This document shows positions 45,524 to 54,767 of a DNA stretch of 64,000 bases, in pieces. The stretch spans positions 62,001 through 126,000 of the forward strand of contig JAPPGH010000024.1 of the NCBI GenBank assembly GCA_026914155.1. The letters are read 5' to 3'. How positions within the stretch are numbered: position 1 is the first letter of the stretch; every line of letters starts with the position of its first letter. Both the position numbers and the translations under genes were made by a program. The notes beneath the pieces are model-generated. The model had not been told where the DNA came from, ran no database searches, and saw only the letters and a list, made by a program, of their open reading frames with translations. This stretch comes from Candidatus Palauibacter rhopaloidicola (lineage in GTDB: Bacteria; Gemmatimonadota; Gemmatimonadetes; Palauibacterales; Palauibacteraceae).

Positions 45524-46813
45524 ATGAGCCCTGGATCCGCTTTCGTCCTCCCCGGCCTGCGCAGTCCGTTCGCGAAGATCGACCGCGAACTCTCGCGCCT
45601 GGACGGTCTCGCGCTCTCCGCTCCGGTGATCCAGCAGACGGTGGCGGGGGACGGGGGCCCGGGCCGGGACGGGGCGGGCCGGATCGACCTCTTCCTGTGG
45701 GGCGCGGTCATCCCCTCGCTCACGGTGAGCAACTGGGGCCGGGAAGTCTGGTTCGACGCGGGACTCGACGCGAGCGTCCCCGCCCAGGGCATCGTCCAGG
45801 CGTGCGCCACGTCGATCGCCGCCGCGACCCACGGCGCGGGCCAGGTGGCCGCGGGACGGGCGGACCTCGTGCTCTGCGGCGGCGTGGAGTCGATGAGCCA
45901 CACGCAGATCGGACTCTCGCCGGGACTCAGCCGGACGATCCGGCGCGCGGGGAGCGCGGGCAGCCCGCCGCGCATGGTGCGGACGCTGGCGGGGATTCGC
46001 CCCCGCGACCTCCGCATCTCGGCCCCGGCCGTGAAGGAGCGCACGACGGGGAAGACGATGGGACGACACGCCGAGGAGATGGCCCGTGAATGGGACGTCT
46101 CGCGCGAGGCCCAGGACCGTTTTGCGCTCGCGAGTCACGAGGGCGCCACCCGGGACGAGGGGGCGTTCTTCCGACCGCTGCTCGTCACGCCCGGTACCTT
46201 CCCGGTCGACCGCGATACCCTCCCGCGCCCCGGCACGTCGCTGGAGAAGCTCGCCGCCCTCCGAGCCGCCTTCTCCCGCTCCGGAGGGACGCTCACGGCG
46301 GGGAACTCGACCCCGCTCACGGACGGGGCCGCCGCGTGCTGGGTCGCGTCCGAGGCCGGGCTCTCTCTGCTCCCCGACTCCCTCCCCCGGGCGCGCCTCC
46401 TCGACTGGCGGCAGGCCGCGATCGATCCGGACCGGGAGGGGCTCCTCATCGCCCCGGCCCTCGCGATCGCCGAACTGCTGCATCGCCACGGGCTGGCGCT
46501 CGATGACATCGGGCTGTGGGAGTTCCACGAGGCGTTCGCGGCGCAGGTCCTGTGCACGGTCGCGGCCCTCGAAGACTCCGGGTGGCTCGCCGCGCGCTCC
46601 CCCGTGAAGGACGGCCTCGGCTCCTTCCCGCGCGACCGGATCAACCCCAACGGCGGCAGCGTCGCGCTCGGACACCCGTTCGGCGCCACCGGAGCGCGCA
46701 TCCTCTCCCAGACGGTGCTCGAACTCGCCGACCGGCCGGCCGGCACGAGGGCCATCGTCAGCGTGTGCGCCGCAGGCGGCCTCGGCCACGTGGCGCTCCT
46801 CGAGGCTTGCTAG
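45524..46813 (+). CDS. Acetyl-CoA acyltransferase (thiolase), FadI/FadA-like
   Basis: 429 residues. It cleaves 3-ketoacyl-CoA in fatty-acid oxidation, or condenses acetyl-CoA. The nucleophile is Cys in VQACATSIAAA; GGVESMSHTQIG, WEFHEAFAAQVLC, NPNGGSVALGHPFGATGAR and the second Cys in SVCAAGGLGH complete the active site. ATG 45524 (MSPGSAFVLPGLRSPFAK) fits a leaderless start; ATG 45515 is possible. No FadB/FadJ partner is adjacent. It diverges from gltX. Confidence 0.92.
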   Translation: MSPGSAFVLPGLRSPFAKIDRELSRLDGLALSAPVIQQTVAGDGGPGRDGAGRIDLFLWGAVIPSLTVSNWGREVWFDAGLDASVPAQGIVQACATSIAAATHGAGQVAAGRADLVLCGGVESMSHTQIGLSPGLSRTIRRAGSAGSPPRMVRTLAGIRPRDLRISAPAVKERTTGKTMGRHAEEMAREWDVSREAQDRFALASHEGATRDEGAFFRPLLVTPGTFPVDRDTLPRPGTSLEKLAALRAAFSRSGGTLTAGNSTPLTDGAAACWVASEAGLSLLPDSLPRARLLDWRQAAIDPDREGLLIAPALAIAELLHRHGLALDDIGLWEFHEAFAAQVLCTVAALEDSGWLAARSPVKDGLGSFPRDRINPNGGSVALGHPFGATGARILSQTVLELADRPAGTRAIVSVCAAGGLGHVALLEAC

Positions 46814-46842
46814 GGGGCATCGTCGGAACTCCCTGTAAGACG

Positions 46843-46879
46843 TTAAGCCAATTCAAAATCGAATTTTCAATTGGCTTAA
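46843..46879. terminator. AT-rich perfect palindrome between thiolase and ctaA
   Basis: TTAAGCCAATT, one base, AAAAT, CGA, ATTTT, one base, AATTGGCTTAA: an arm of 17 positions with only one mismatch and a three-base loop. It lies between two convergent genes and its right arm contains the ctaA stop codon, so a bidirectional terminator is the simplest reading. Its AT content is far above the surroundings. Confidence 0.6.
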
Positions 46880-48015
46880 GCCGATGCAGGGGTATCGGAA
46901 CTGCCATGACGGATCGGGATTTCACGTCGTTGCCCCGGCGGTTGCAGCTGTCCCACCCGTGCCCGGCGGTGGAGTTCGAAGGTTAGGCCCAGGAGCGCGG
47001 TGAAGAGGACGAGCGCGTTCGCCTGGTGGAGCGCCGCCAGGGAGATGGGGACGAAGAGCAGCAGCGTCGCGACCCCCAGCGCGGCCTGCACCCATGCCGC
47101 CGCGAAGCCCGCGTGCGCCCACGTTCTCGCCGACCCCGGGGCGCGCCGAGCGCAGGCCCACCAGAGCGTCGTGACGCCCGCGAGCAGGACGATGGCGAGG
47201 ATGCGGTGGTTGAACTGCGCCGTCGTCCGGTCCTCGAAGGGGCTCAGCCACCAGGGGCTCGCCCCGAAGAGATCGGGCGGGATCCAGCCGTTCCCCATCC
47301 TCGGGAACGTGTTGTAGATGAGCCCCGCGTCCAGGCCCGCCACGAAGCCGCCCGAGAGCAGGGTGAGCGCGGCGAGGCCGAGCACGACCGCGGACCCGCG
47401 TCGAAGGCTGGCGCCCGGCGCGGCCTCCGGGTCGCCCTTCCCCGCCCCCGGGCGCAGCAGCGAGAGCGCGGTCCAGAGCGTGAGGGCGTAGACGAGCACG
47501 GCGAGCGCGAGGTGCGCGGTCAGACGGTACGGGCTCACGCGGGGGATGTCGACGAGCCCGCTCCGCACCATCCACCAGCCGAGCAGCCCCTGCGCGCCGC
47601 CCAGTGCGAAGAGGAGCAGGAGGCGGGGGATGAGGGATCGGGGAATCATCCGCCGCAGGAGGAAGACCGCGAAGGGGATGATGAAGACGAGGCCGATCAC
47701 GCGCCCCAGGAGCCGGTGCGCGTACTCGAACCAGAAGATGCGCTTGAACTCGGCCAGCGACATCCCCCGGTTCACGAGCCGGTATTCCGGCGAATCGCGA
47801 TAGGCGGCGAACTCGCGCTCCCAGCCCTCGGCGCTCAGCGGAGGAACGACGCCGCTCACCGGCTCCCAGTCGACCATGGAGAGGCCCGATCCGGTCAGGC
47901 GGGTCACGCCGCCGACGACGAGCGTTGCCGCGACGAGCGCGCAGCCGACCAGGAGCCAGGCCGCGATGATCCGCGCGTGGCGCGGCGATCCGCTCTGGAG
48001 AGGAGGCGATGGCAT
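46876..48015 (-). CDS. ctaA: Heme A synthase (COX15/CtaA)
   Basis: 379 residues with eight membrane helices. It oxidises the C8 methyl of heme O to give heme A for cytochrome c oxidase. VTRLTGSGLSMVDWEPVSG, EFKRIFWFEYAHRLLGRVIGL (conserved His) and QFNHRILAIVLLAG are type-2 (alpha-proteobacterial/mitochondrial) COX15 features. ATG 48015 is chosen because hydrophobic sequence follows; the ORF-track start 84 codons earlier overlaps the divergent ABC gene. The stop codon falls inside the AT-rich palindrome. Confidence 0.93.
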   Translation of the reverse strand: MPSPPLQSGSPRHARIIAAWLLVGCALVAATLVVGGVTRLTGSGLSMVDWEPVSGVVPPLSAEGWEREFAAYRDSPEYRLVNRGMSLAEFKRIFWFEYAHRLLGRVIGLVFIIPFAVFLLRRMIPRSLIPRLLLLFALGGAQGLLGWWMVRSGLVDIPRVSPYRLTAHLALAVLVYALTLWTALSLLRPGAGKGDPEAAPGASLRRGSAVVLGLAALTLLSGGFVAGLDAGLIYNTFPRMGNGWIPPDLFGASPWWLSPFEDRTTAQFNHRILAIVLLAGVTTLWWACARRAPGSARTWAHAGFAAAWVQAALGVATLLLFVPISLAALHQANALVLFTALLGLTFELHRRARVGQLQPPGQRREIPIRHGSSDTPASA

Positions 48016-48127
48016 GAGGGGTTCCGGGGTGCGTTTGCGCCGGTTTCGTGACCCGTGCGAACTTCGGTCGCTCCCGGAGTCGCCGGGGCGCGGAAGATAG
48101 ACGGGGACGGTGGAGAGGCCAAGCGCG

Positions 48128-49882
48128 ATGTCGGACTCCGGAGCACGCATTTCCATGTTCGCCCTCCAGCGGCTCGCCCCGAGATTGCGGGCCCACCGGG
48201 CGGCGCTCGTGGGGGCCGGGATCTGCCTCCTCCTGAGCACCGCGATCGGGCTCGCCTTCCCCCTCATCGTCCGCTACCTGATGGACGCGGCCTTCGGTGA
48301 GGGCGACCCCGCCCTGCTGGGCACGATCGCGCTCGGACTGCTGGGGCTCTTCGCGCTCCAGGGCGTGTTCAACTTCGGAGAGACCTACTGGCTGGGGGCG
48401 ACGGGCGAGCGGGTCGTGACGCAGCTGCGCGGCGAACTCTTCTCCAGGCTGGTGGGGCTCTCCCCCGGCTTCCACGCGGGCCGCACCAGCGGCGAACTCA
48501 CCTCGAGGCTGGCCTCCGACTGCTCGACGCTCCAGCAGATCATGGGGCACCAGATCGCCGAACTCGTGCGGCAGGTGCTCTTCCTCACCGGCGCGGTGAT
48601 TCTGCTCACGCTGCTTCACTGGCAACTGATGCTGACGACGCTGACCGTGGCCCCCGTGGTCGTCCTCGCGGGCTTTGCCCTCGGCCGTCTCCTGCGGCGG
48701 CGGAGCACCGAGGTGCAGGACCGTCTCGCCGCCGCGCACGCGGTTGCGGACGAGGCCTTCGGCCAGATCGAAGTTGTGCAGGGGTTCGTGCGGGAGGAGT
48801 GGGAGGCGGCCCGCTACCGGGCCGGCATCGCCGCGGCGCTCGAGGCGGCGCTCTCGCGGGCGGTGGTTCGGGCGGTCCTCTTCGGCGTGCTCACGGTCGT
48901 CGCCTTCGGCGGCATCGTGGCCGTCCTGTGGCAGGGCGGGCGGCTCGTGCTCGCGGCGCAGATCACGGCGGGACAACTCGTGTCGTTCCTCCTCTACGCC
49001 TTCTCCGTCGCGGCGGCCATCATGGCGCTCGCTTCCCTCTGGGGCAGCTACCAGGAGGCGCAGGGCGCCGCGCGCCGCGTGTTCGACCTCCTCGACCGCG
49101 ACAGCGAGATCGTGGACCCGGAAACCCCGGAATCGCTCGCGGGCGCGGGACCGCCGGAGATCGCCTTCGAGGGCGTCTCGTTCCGCTACGGCGAAGACGA
49201 ACCGTGGGCCCTGGAAGGGATCGAGGCGACGATCGCCCCCGGCGAGGTCGTCGCCCTCGTAGGGCCGAGCGGCGCCGGGAAGACGACCTTCGCGTCCCTC
49301 ATCCCGCGCTTCTGGGATCCGACCGAGGGGAGCGTGCGCGTGCGCGGGACCGACGTACGGGCCTGCGGCGTCGCCGACCTGAGATCGCGGATCGGCATCG
49401 TGCCGCAGGACCACCCGCTCTTCGCCGGCACGATCGGGGAGAACATCGCCTACGGGCGGCCGGACGCGGATCATCCGGCGATCGAGGCAGCGGCGGAGGC
49501 GGCGCACGCCCGCGAGTTCATCGAGCGGCTGCCGGAAGGCTACGACACGCGGGTCGGCGAGCGCGGGGTCCGGCTCTCCGGCGGACAGCGTCAGCGGATC
49601 GCGATCGCCCGCGTCCTCCTCAAGGAGCCCGAGATCCTCATCCTGGACGAGGCGACGAGCGGCCTGGACGCCGAAAGCGAGGCGCTGGTCGAGGAAGCGC
49701 TACAGCTCGCCTCCGCCGGGCGGACCACCGTCATCATCGCCCACCGCCTGCGCACGGTGCGGCGCGCCCACCGGCTCTTCGTCCTCGATCGGGGGCGCCT
49801 CGTCGACAGCGGCCCGCACGACGCCCTCATCGATCGCTGCGAACTCTACGCCCGCCTCTACGAGGGCCAGCAGCTCGCCTGA
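48128..49882 (+). CDS. ABC exporter half-transporter, MsbA/multidrug type
   Basis: 584 residues. Six membrane helices in the first 310 residues form a type IV exporter domain. The ATPase domain has Walker A LVGPSGAGKTTFASL, a Q-loop IGIVPQDHPLF, the signature VRLSGGQRQRIAIAR, Walker B ILILDEATSGLD and the H-loop IAHRLRT. It works as a homodimer; the substrate (lipid, drug or peptide) is not predictable. ATG 48128 has GGAGAGG nine bases upstream. It diverges from ctaA. Confidence 0.93.
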   Translation: MSDSGARISMFALQRLAPRLRAHRAALVGAGICLLLSTAIGLAFPLIVRYLMDAAFGEGDPALLGTIALGLLGLFALQGVFNFGETYWLGATGERVVTQLRGELFSRLVGLSPGFHAGRTSGELTSRLASDCSTLQQIMGHQIAELVRQVLFLTGAVILLTLLHWQLMLTTLTVAPVVVLAGFALGRLLRRRSTEVQDRLAAAHAVADEAFGQIEVVQGFVREEWEAARYRAGIAAALEAALSRAVVRAVLFGVLTVVAFGGIVAVLWQGGRLVLAAQITAGQLVSFLLYAFSVAAAIMALASLWGSYQEAQGAARRVFDLLDRDSEIVDPETPESLAGAGPPEIAFEGVSFRYGEDEPWALEGIEATIAPGEVVALVGPSGAGKTTFASLIPRFWDPTEGSVRVRGTDVRACGVADLRSRIGIVPQDHPLFAGTIGENIAYGRPDADHPAIEAAAEAAHAREFIERLPEGYDTRVGERGVRLSGGQRQRIAIARVLLKEPEILILDEATSGLDAESEALVEEALQLASAGRTTVIIAHRLRTVRRAHRLFVLDRGRLVDSGPHDALIDRCELYARLYEGQQLA

Positions 49883-49904
49883 GGCTGTGGTACGGCCGGG
49901 GCCG

Positions 49905-50477
49905 TCAGGGTAGGAGGGCTTCGATCTCCGCCGTCAGGGATGCGGCGGTCTGGGGGCCGAGGAGTTCCTTTCGGATCCATCCCTCCCGATCCACCATCAC
50001 CGTGGTCGGAAACCCCACGGCTCCGAAGGTGGCGACGGCGTCATCCATCCCCAGCATCCAATTGGGGTATTCGACGCCGAAGTCCTCGAGGAAGTCACGG
50101 ATCTCATCGACGTCGCCGGAATCGACGGCGAGTCCCAGGATGACGACGGGTCGGTTGGCGTAGATGCGGGCCAACTCCACGAGTTCCGGCAGCTCGTCGC
50201 GGCAGGGGAGGCACCAGGTGCCCCACAGATTCGCGACGACCACGTTGCCTCGCAGGTCATCAAAGGTTGCCTCGCCCCCTTCCAGGGTGGGGAACACGTC
50301 GCCGGGCGCGGGCTTCGCCCCCGAGGGCACCCCATCCGGGGCGCCGCTCGCGGCCGGGTCGCGATCCGCCGCGCCGCCGGCCGCTTCGGACGCATCGTCG
50401 CCCGTGGCGCACCCGAGCCCGATCAGCGCCACGAGGGCTACGACACTCCGCACGCCCATCATCCGGTCAGCCCGCAT
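49905..50477 (-). CDS. TlpA/ResA-like thioredoxin lipoprotein
   Basis: 190 residues. A signal sequence ends near LIGLGC (imperfect lipobox), followed by an Ala/Gly/Asp linker and a thioredoxin-like domain with WGTWCLPCRDELPELV (active-site CxxC) and VGFPTTVMVDREGWI (cis-Pro). Such proteins reduce apocytochrome c or copper-site cysteines outside the inner membrane. ATG 50477 has GGAGGT six bases upstream and overlaps the D-aminoacylase stop by 11 bases, so the two genes are coupled. Confidence 0.9.
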   Translation of the reverse strand: MRADRMMGVRSVVALVALIGLGCATGDDASEAAGGAADRDPAASGAPDGVPSGAKPAPGDVFPTLEGGEATFDDLRGNVVVANLWGTWCLPCRDELPELVELARIYANRPVVILGLAVDSGDVDEIRDFLEDFGVEYPNWMLGMDDAVATFGAVGFPTTVMVDREGWIRKELLGPQTAASLTAEIEALLP

Positions 50478-52188
50478 CGCCCACCTCCGGCGTGAGGACG
50501 GCGCCGGGCAGAGCCCAGGTCAGCTCGCCGTCGTCGACCACGAACGTGCCGCCGACCAGCACGTAGTCCACACCCGATGGGTACTGGTGCGGCTCGAAGA
50601 AGGTCGCGTTGTCCTGAAGTTCGTCCATGTCCAGCACCGCGATGTCCGCGACCAGTCCCTCACGGATGAGACCCCGGTCCCGGAGCCCCATGACCTGCGC
50701 CGGCAGGCTCGTCATCGAGCGCACCGCGCTCTCCGCGGACAGGATGCCGAGATCCATCGCGTAGCGCTTGATCTTGCGGGGGAAGGTGCCGTAGAAGCGC
50801 GCGTGCACCGGCCCGTCGCCCGGGAGGGAGATGCCGGCGTCGGATGCCGTCACGAGCCACGGATGAGCCGAGAACTCCTCGACGTCGATCTCCGACAGGG
50901 AAAACCCGCGCACGCGCGCCCCGCCGGGTCTCGCACGGTCGCCCTCCAGTTGCAGCCGGATCGCCACCTCAACGGGGAACGCGTCCCATTCGGCCGCCAG
51001 CTCCGCCACCGTCCTGCCAACCAGCGTCTCGTCGGGATGGTCCATGATGACGAGGTTCTCGGGCCCGCCGCGGCGGCTGATCTCGTGCGCGATATCGAGG
51101 CGGACCCGTTCACCGCGTTCCGGATCGGAGAGCGCATACCGCAGCACCGCGGCGTAGTCGACCGTCCCCTGGCCGCCCGGACGCCCGCCCGGTCCGCCGC
51201 CGGGGAAGATCCAGCGAGGGAGGAGCACGGTGTTCCCGTCGCTCCCCGTCGTGTTGTAGGGATACTGGTCGGCGAAGATCGGGACGCCGCGCGCCCGGGC
51301 CCGTTCGATCAGGTCGACGAGCGCCCTTCCCGCCCCCCAGAAATCCGCTCCGCGGGCCTTGATGTGGGTTGCCACCGTCGTCACGCCCGTGCGTTCCGCG
51401 ACTTCGATGTCCTCGAGGACCGTCTGGATCATGGTCGGCGGTCCCGGATCGTCCTGGCTCGGCCAGAACCACATCGGCGTCATGCCGGAACTGCGTTCGT
51501 GCACGATGTAGATTCCGCCGCTCCGTCCCGCGGCCTCGACGAGCGGGAAGAGTTCGGAGGTTTCGCTCCAGATCCCCGGCACGTACTCGAGTCCCGCGCT
51601 GAGGCCGTAAGCGCCCTCGGCCATTCCCTGCTCCACCATCTCCGTCATGCGCTGCACCTCGGCCGGGGTCGACGGGCGCATGAAGTCGTCGCCGAGCGCC
51701 ATGCGCCGGATCGTGTTGTGCCCGACCATGAGCGCCGCGTTGGGCCCGTGCCCGCGGGACTCGAGGCGGCCGCGCTGGTCCGCGATCGGCCACGGCCCGC
51801 CGCCGTCCTGGTTGATGACGACGGTGGTGATGCCCTGACTCACGAGGTTGGGAGCGGCCCGGCGGCGCGCCCCCTCGCTACCCGCGTCTCCCTCGGCGTC
51901 GAGTCCCTGGTCCGCGTGCGAATGAATGTCGATGAATCCGGGGACGACGTACCGGCCATCGAGTTCGATCACGCGGTCGGCGGCTGCGTCGGCCAGGTCC
52001 CCGACCCGGGCGATGCGCCCGCCGCGGATTCCCACGTCGGCGCGGAACCAAGGGTTGCCCGTGCCGTCCAGGACGCGGCCGCCGCGCAGCAGGATATCGA
52101 AGGCCGGTTCCTGAGCGGCCGCGGTCGCGACGTGCGGGACACCGAGGACGGCGGCGAAAAGGAGCGCGCGAAGGACTCTGCGGTTCAT
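50467..52188 (-). CDS. Secreted N-acyl-D-amino-acid deacylase (D-aminoacylase family)
   Basis: 573 residues. A signal peptide (MNRRVLRALLFAAVLGVPHVATAAAQ) is followed by the amidohydrolase fold: VVPGFIDIHSHADQG metal ligands, TVATHIKARG, and YPYNTTGSDG regions in the order seen in COG3653. It would release D-amino acids from N-acyl derivatives in the periplasm, perhaps for cell-wall scavenging. ATG 52188 replaces the ORF-track start, which lacks a signal peptide. It diverges from hemE. Confidence 0.87.
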   Translation of the reverse strand: MNRRVLRALLFAAVLGVPHVATAAAQEPAFDILLRGGRVLDGTGNPWFRADVGIRGGRIARVGDLADAAADRVIELDGRYVVPGFIDIHSHADQGLDAEGDAGSEGARRRAAPNLVSQGITTVVINQDGGGPWPIADQRGRLESRGHGPNAALMVGHNTIRRMALGDDFMRPSTPAEVQRMTEMVEQGMAEGAYGLSAGLEYVPGIWSETSELFPLVEAAGRSGGIYIVHERSSGMTPMWFWPSQDDPGPPTMIQTVLEDIEVAERTGVTTVATHIKARGADFWGAGRALVDLIERARARGVPIFADQYPYNTTGSDGNTVLLPRWIFPGGGPGGRPGGQGTVDYAAVLRYALSDPERGERVRLDIAHEISRRGGPENLVIMDHPDETLVGRTVAELAAEWDAFPVEVAIRLQLEGDRARPGGARVRGFSLSEIDVEEFSAHPWLVTASDAGISLPGDGPVHARFYGTFPRKIKRYAMDLGILSAESAVRSMTSLPAQVMGLRDRGLIREGLVADIAVLDMDELQDNATFFEPHQYPSGVDYVLVGGTFVVDDGELTWALPGAVLTPEVGDAG

Positions 52189-52275
52189 GATCGCTTCCCC
52201 TGTGAGAGATCCAAGGTCGTGGCCGCACGTGGACTGCAAGCTACGAAAGGTCCCGCGCGGGTCCAACGGTGCGGT

Positions 52276-52304
52276 TTGGCGCCCGGCGGGCGACGGGGTA
52301 ACAT
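52276..52304 (+). promoter_or_regulatory. hemE promoter, near-leaderless
   Basis: TTGGCG, exactly 17 bases, TAACAT, then nine bases to ATG 52314. The predicted transcript would begin two or three bases before the ATG, and no ribosome site is present. Confidence 0.55.
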
Positions 52305-52313
52305 CGGCTGGCC

Positions 52314-53336
52314 ATGAACGATCTCCTTCTGCGCGCGCTCGCGCGCCAACCCGTGGAACGGACGCCGGTGTGGTTCATGCGGCAGGCGGGACGCTCCCTC
52401 CCCGCCTATCGCGAACTCCGCCGGGAGCGCGGGTTCCTCGAACTCGTGCGCGACCCGGAGGCGGCCGCCCGGGTCACGCGACTCCCGCTCGAGTACTTCG
52501 ACGTCGACGCCCTCGTCCTCTTCATGGATCTGTCGACGCCGTTCGAGGCCGCGGGGATCGAGATCGAACTGCGGGCCGGGGTCGGGCCCGTGCCCCTCCC
52601 CCCCTGGGGCGGCTTGGCGGATGTGGACCGCCTCCGCCCCTTCGAGCCGCGGGAACGCCTCGCCTTCGTGCTCGAGGCGATCCGCCTCCTTGCCGCGGAC
52701 GAGGAGCGCCCGATCATCGGCTTCGTGGGCGCCCCCTTCACCCTGTGCTCCTACCTCGCCCGCGGCACGCGCGACAGCCGACTCGCGCAGCTCAGGGCCT
52801 TCATGCTCCGCTCCCCGACGCTCTGGGACCGGCTCGCGGGGTTCTGGGCCGAGCACCTGGCGGAGTTCGCGATCGCGCAGCACGAGGCCGGTGCGGGCGC
52901 GATCCAGGTGTTCGATTCCTGGTGCAGCGTCCTCGATCCTCACTCGTACCGGGCCCATGTGCTTCCCTACTCCCGTCGTCTGCTGGAGCGGCTGCGAGAG
53001 AAGGGGGTCCCCAGCGTGCACTATGGCGCCACGCACGCCGCGGTGGCCGAGGCGGGGGGCGATGCGATCGGCGTCGATTGGCGCACGCCGCTCGACGAGG
53101 CATGGGACGTCATGGGTCCGGAGCGCGCGATACAGGGGAATCTCGATCCGGCCTGCATCCTCGCGGGCGAGGAGGCGGCGCGGGCGGGGACGCGCGATGT
53201 GCTGCGGCGGGCGGGCGGGCGTCCCGGCCATATCTTCAACCTCGGGCACGGTCTCCACCCGGATTCCGACCCGGAGGTGATCGCCGCCGTGGTTGACGAG
53301 GTCCGCCGCTGGAAGCCGCCGGACGAGCACCGCTGA
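52314..53336 (+). CDS. hemE: Uroporphyrinogen decarboxylase
   Basis: 340 residues. It removes four carboxyl groups from uroporphyrinogen III to give coproporphyrinogen III. PVWFMRQAGRSLPAYRELR is the N-terminal signature with substrate-binding Arg residues; FIGAPFTL-like IGFVGAPFTLCSYL and GNLDPACIL are also conserved. It is one of three heme genes in a row with alternating strands (hemE forward, hemG reverse, hemH forward). Confidence 0.97.
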   Translation: MNDLLLRALARQPVERTPVWFMRQAGRSLPAYRELRRERGFLELVRDPEAAARVTRLPLEYFDVDALVLFMDLSTPFEAAGIEIELRAGVGPVPLPPWGGLADVDRLRPFEPRERLAFVLEAIRLLAADEERPIIGFVGAPFTLCSYLARGTRDSRLAQLRAFMLRSPTLWDRLAGFWAEHLAEFAIAQHEAGAGAIQVFDSWCSVLDPHSYRAHVLPYSRRLLERLREKGVPSVHYGATHAAVAEAGGDAIGVDWRTPLDEAWDVMGPERAIQGNLDPACILAGEEAARAGTRDVLRRAGGRPGHIFNLGHGLHPDSDPEVIAAVVDEVRRWKPPDEHR

Positions 53337-53372
53337 GAACGTTCCCGCGGGAACGCCGGCAGCCGGGAGGCG

Positions 53373-54638
53373 CTATGTACGCGCGGCGAGACGCTCCGCC
53401 TCCGCCTCGGCCTCGGCGATCCGGCTCGATATGCCCAGCCGTCCGGTGTAGCCGGCGGCCAGCGTGATACCGGGCGGAAGATCGAGTCCGTCCAGCGCCG
53501 CCCATGAGCCGTCATACGCCGGGAGCCGCGGCCGGGCCGAACGGATCGGCGTTGCCGCCGCCCCATGGATCACTTCGTATTCGCCGGCCGCGGTCCGCTG
53601 GAGTCGGGCGGCGTCCCAGGCGGCCACATCGGGATCGAGACCGCCGCCCAGGTAAGCCGTACAGAGGCCCTCGCGCCCGAACAGCGAGGCGTTCCACGTC
53701 ACGCCGCGCGTACGCCACCGTTCTCCCAACGCGACCTGGAACCCGAACCCTTCCGGCGCGCTCTCGACCTGCAGCGGCACTACGGCGACGCGGTGATACC
53801 GCAGTCCGGCGAGGCGGTCGGCCGCGGCGGGCGCGGCGGTCCTCAGGAGATCCGCCGCGGCGGACGCCGGCGTCGCGATCACCACGTGGTCCACGACCTC
53901 GCAGTCCGGGCGCGGGCCCCCGTGGGCGATCTCGAACCGATGGCCCGAGCGCCGCAACTCGCGGACCGGCGTCGCGACCCGAACCCGGTCCGCGTGCCGG
54001 CGCGCGATGGCGCGCGGCAGCGTAGCCATGCCCGCCCGGAAGGTGAATGCCGGGGGCGACGCGGCCGGCTGCCAGCGCCTCGCCGCGGAGAGGAGGCTGC
54101 GCTTCACGCCGAGCGGACCGAGCAGCATGGGAAGCACGCGCGCCGCCGGCATCGTTTCCGGATCGGATCCGAAGGTCGCGGAAACGAGGGGACCGAAGAG
54201 CCGGCGGTACGCCTCGCGTCCGGCCTTGCGGCGAAAGTAGCGGGCCACGGACTCGCGCGGTCGAATCCCTCCGGTGAGAGGCTCGAGGGCGGCGCGGGCG
54301 CGCCCCGCGGGCGAGAGCAGATCCCCCGTGAGGAGCCCGCGCGGCCGGTGCGGCACGACCCTCAGGCGGCCGCGGGCCCATACGAACAGGCGCGCCCCGG
54401 CCCGCGCCTCCAGAATCTCCGCTCGAAGCTCGAGTTCATCGACAAGCCGCCGCACCGGCGGCGAGAGGCGGGTCCGCTGGGGACCGAGCTCGACGACCCG
54501 ACCATCGTGGAGAGAGGTACGGATCACCCCCCCGACGTCCTCCGCTCCCTCGAAGAGGACCGAATCGACGCCGCGCCGCGCGAGGGCGTGCGTGAGCGCC
54601 AGCCCCGTGATCCCTCCGCCGATGATTCCGACCCGCAT
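53373..54638 (-). CDS. hemG: Protoporphyrinogen (or coproporphyrinogen) oxidase, HemY type
   Basis: 421 residues. An N-terminal FAD-binding Rossmann motif GIIGGGITGLALTHALARRG is followed by GGVIRT and ELGPQRTRL, the hemY-type substrate region, and a C-terminal LAAGYTGRLGIS FAD contact. It performs the six-electron oxygen-dependent oxidation before iron insertion. GGGGAAGGC precedes ATG 54638; the ORF track starts 139 codons early inside hemH. Symbol hemY is equally valid. Confidence 0.9.
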   Translation of the reverse strand: MRVGIIGGGITGLALTHALARRGVDSVLFEGAEDVGGVIRTSLHDGRVVELGPQRTRLSPPVRRLVDELELRAEILEARAGARLFVWARGRLRVVPHRPRGLLTGDLLSPAGRARAALEPLTGGIRPRESVARYFRRKAGREAYRRLFGPLVSATFGSDPETMPAARVLPMLLGPLGVKRSLLSAARRWQPAASPPAFTFRAGMATLPRAIARRHADRVRVATPVRELRRSGHRFEIAHGGPRPDCEVVDHVVIATPASAAADLLRTAAPAAADRLAGLRYHRVAVVPLQVESAPEGFGFQVALGERWRTRGVTWNASLFGREGLCTAYLGGGLDPDVAAWDAARLQRTAAGEYEVIHGAAATPIRSARPRLPAYDGSWAALDGLDLPPGITLAAGYTGRLGISSRIAEAEAEAERLAART

Positions 54639-54755
54639 GCCTTCCCCTTCCGGCTGCCTCGGCGCTCGAAGAGCCAAGGCGCTTCTGCGGCACCGCACTT
54701 GGAGGCGGCAACGTCCCGAACCGTTCCGGCGCGGGCAAGCCGGGGACCGCGCCGA

Positions 54756-54761
54756 TAGGTT
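54756..54761 (+). promoter_or_regulatory. Candidate -10 box of hemH, leaderless type
   Basis: TAGGTT lies six bases before ATG 54768. The stretch TAGGTTCGGGC is identical to that before the antiporter ATG at 40832. No good -35 and no ribosome site are visible. Confidence 0.4.
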
Positions 54762-54767
54762 CGGGCG

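Noticed and set aside
43456-46044. 862-residue ORF suggesting a large fusion ending in TadA
   Set aside because: Only the last 155 residues are TadA; the rest reads gltX and thiolase out of frame. GTG 43923 is the real start.
46922-49507. 861-residue minus-strand ORF across ctaA and the ABC exporter
   Set aside because: Crosses a divergent gene pair in the wrong frames of both.
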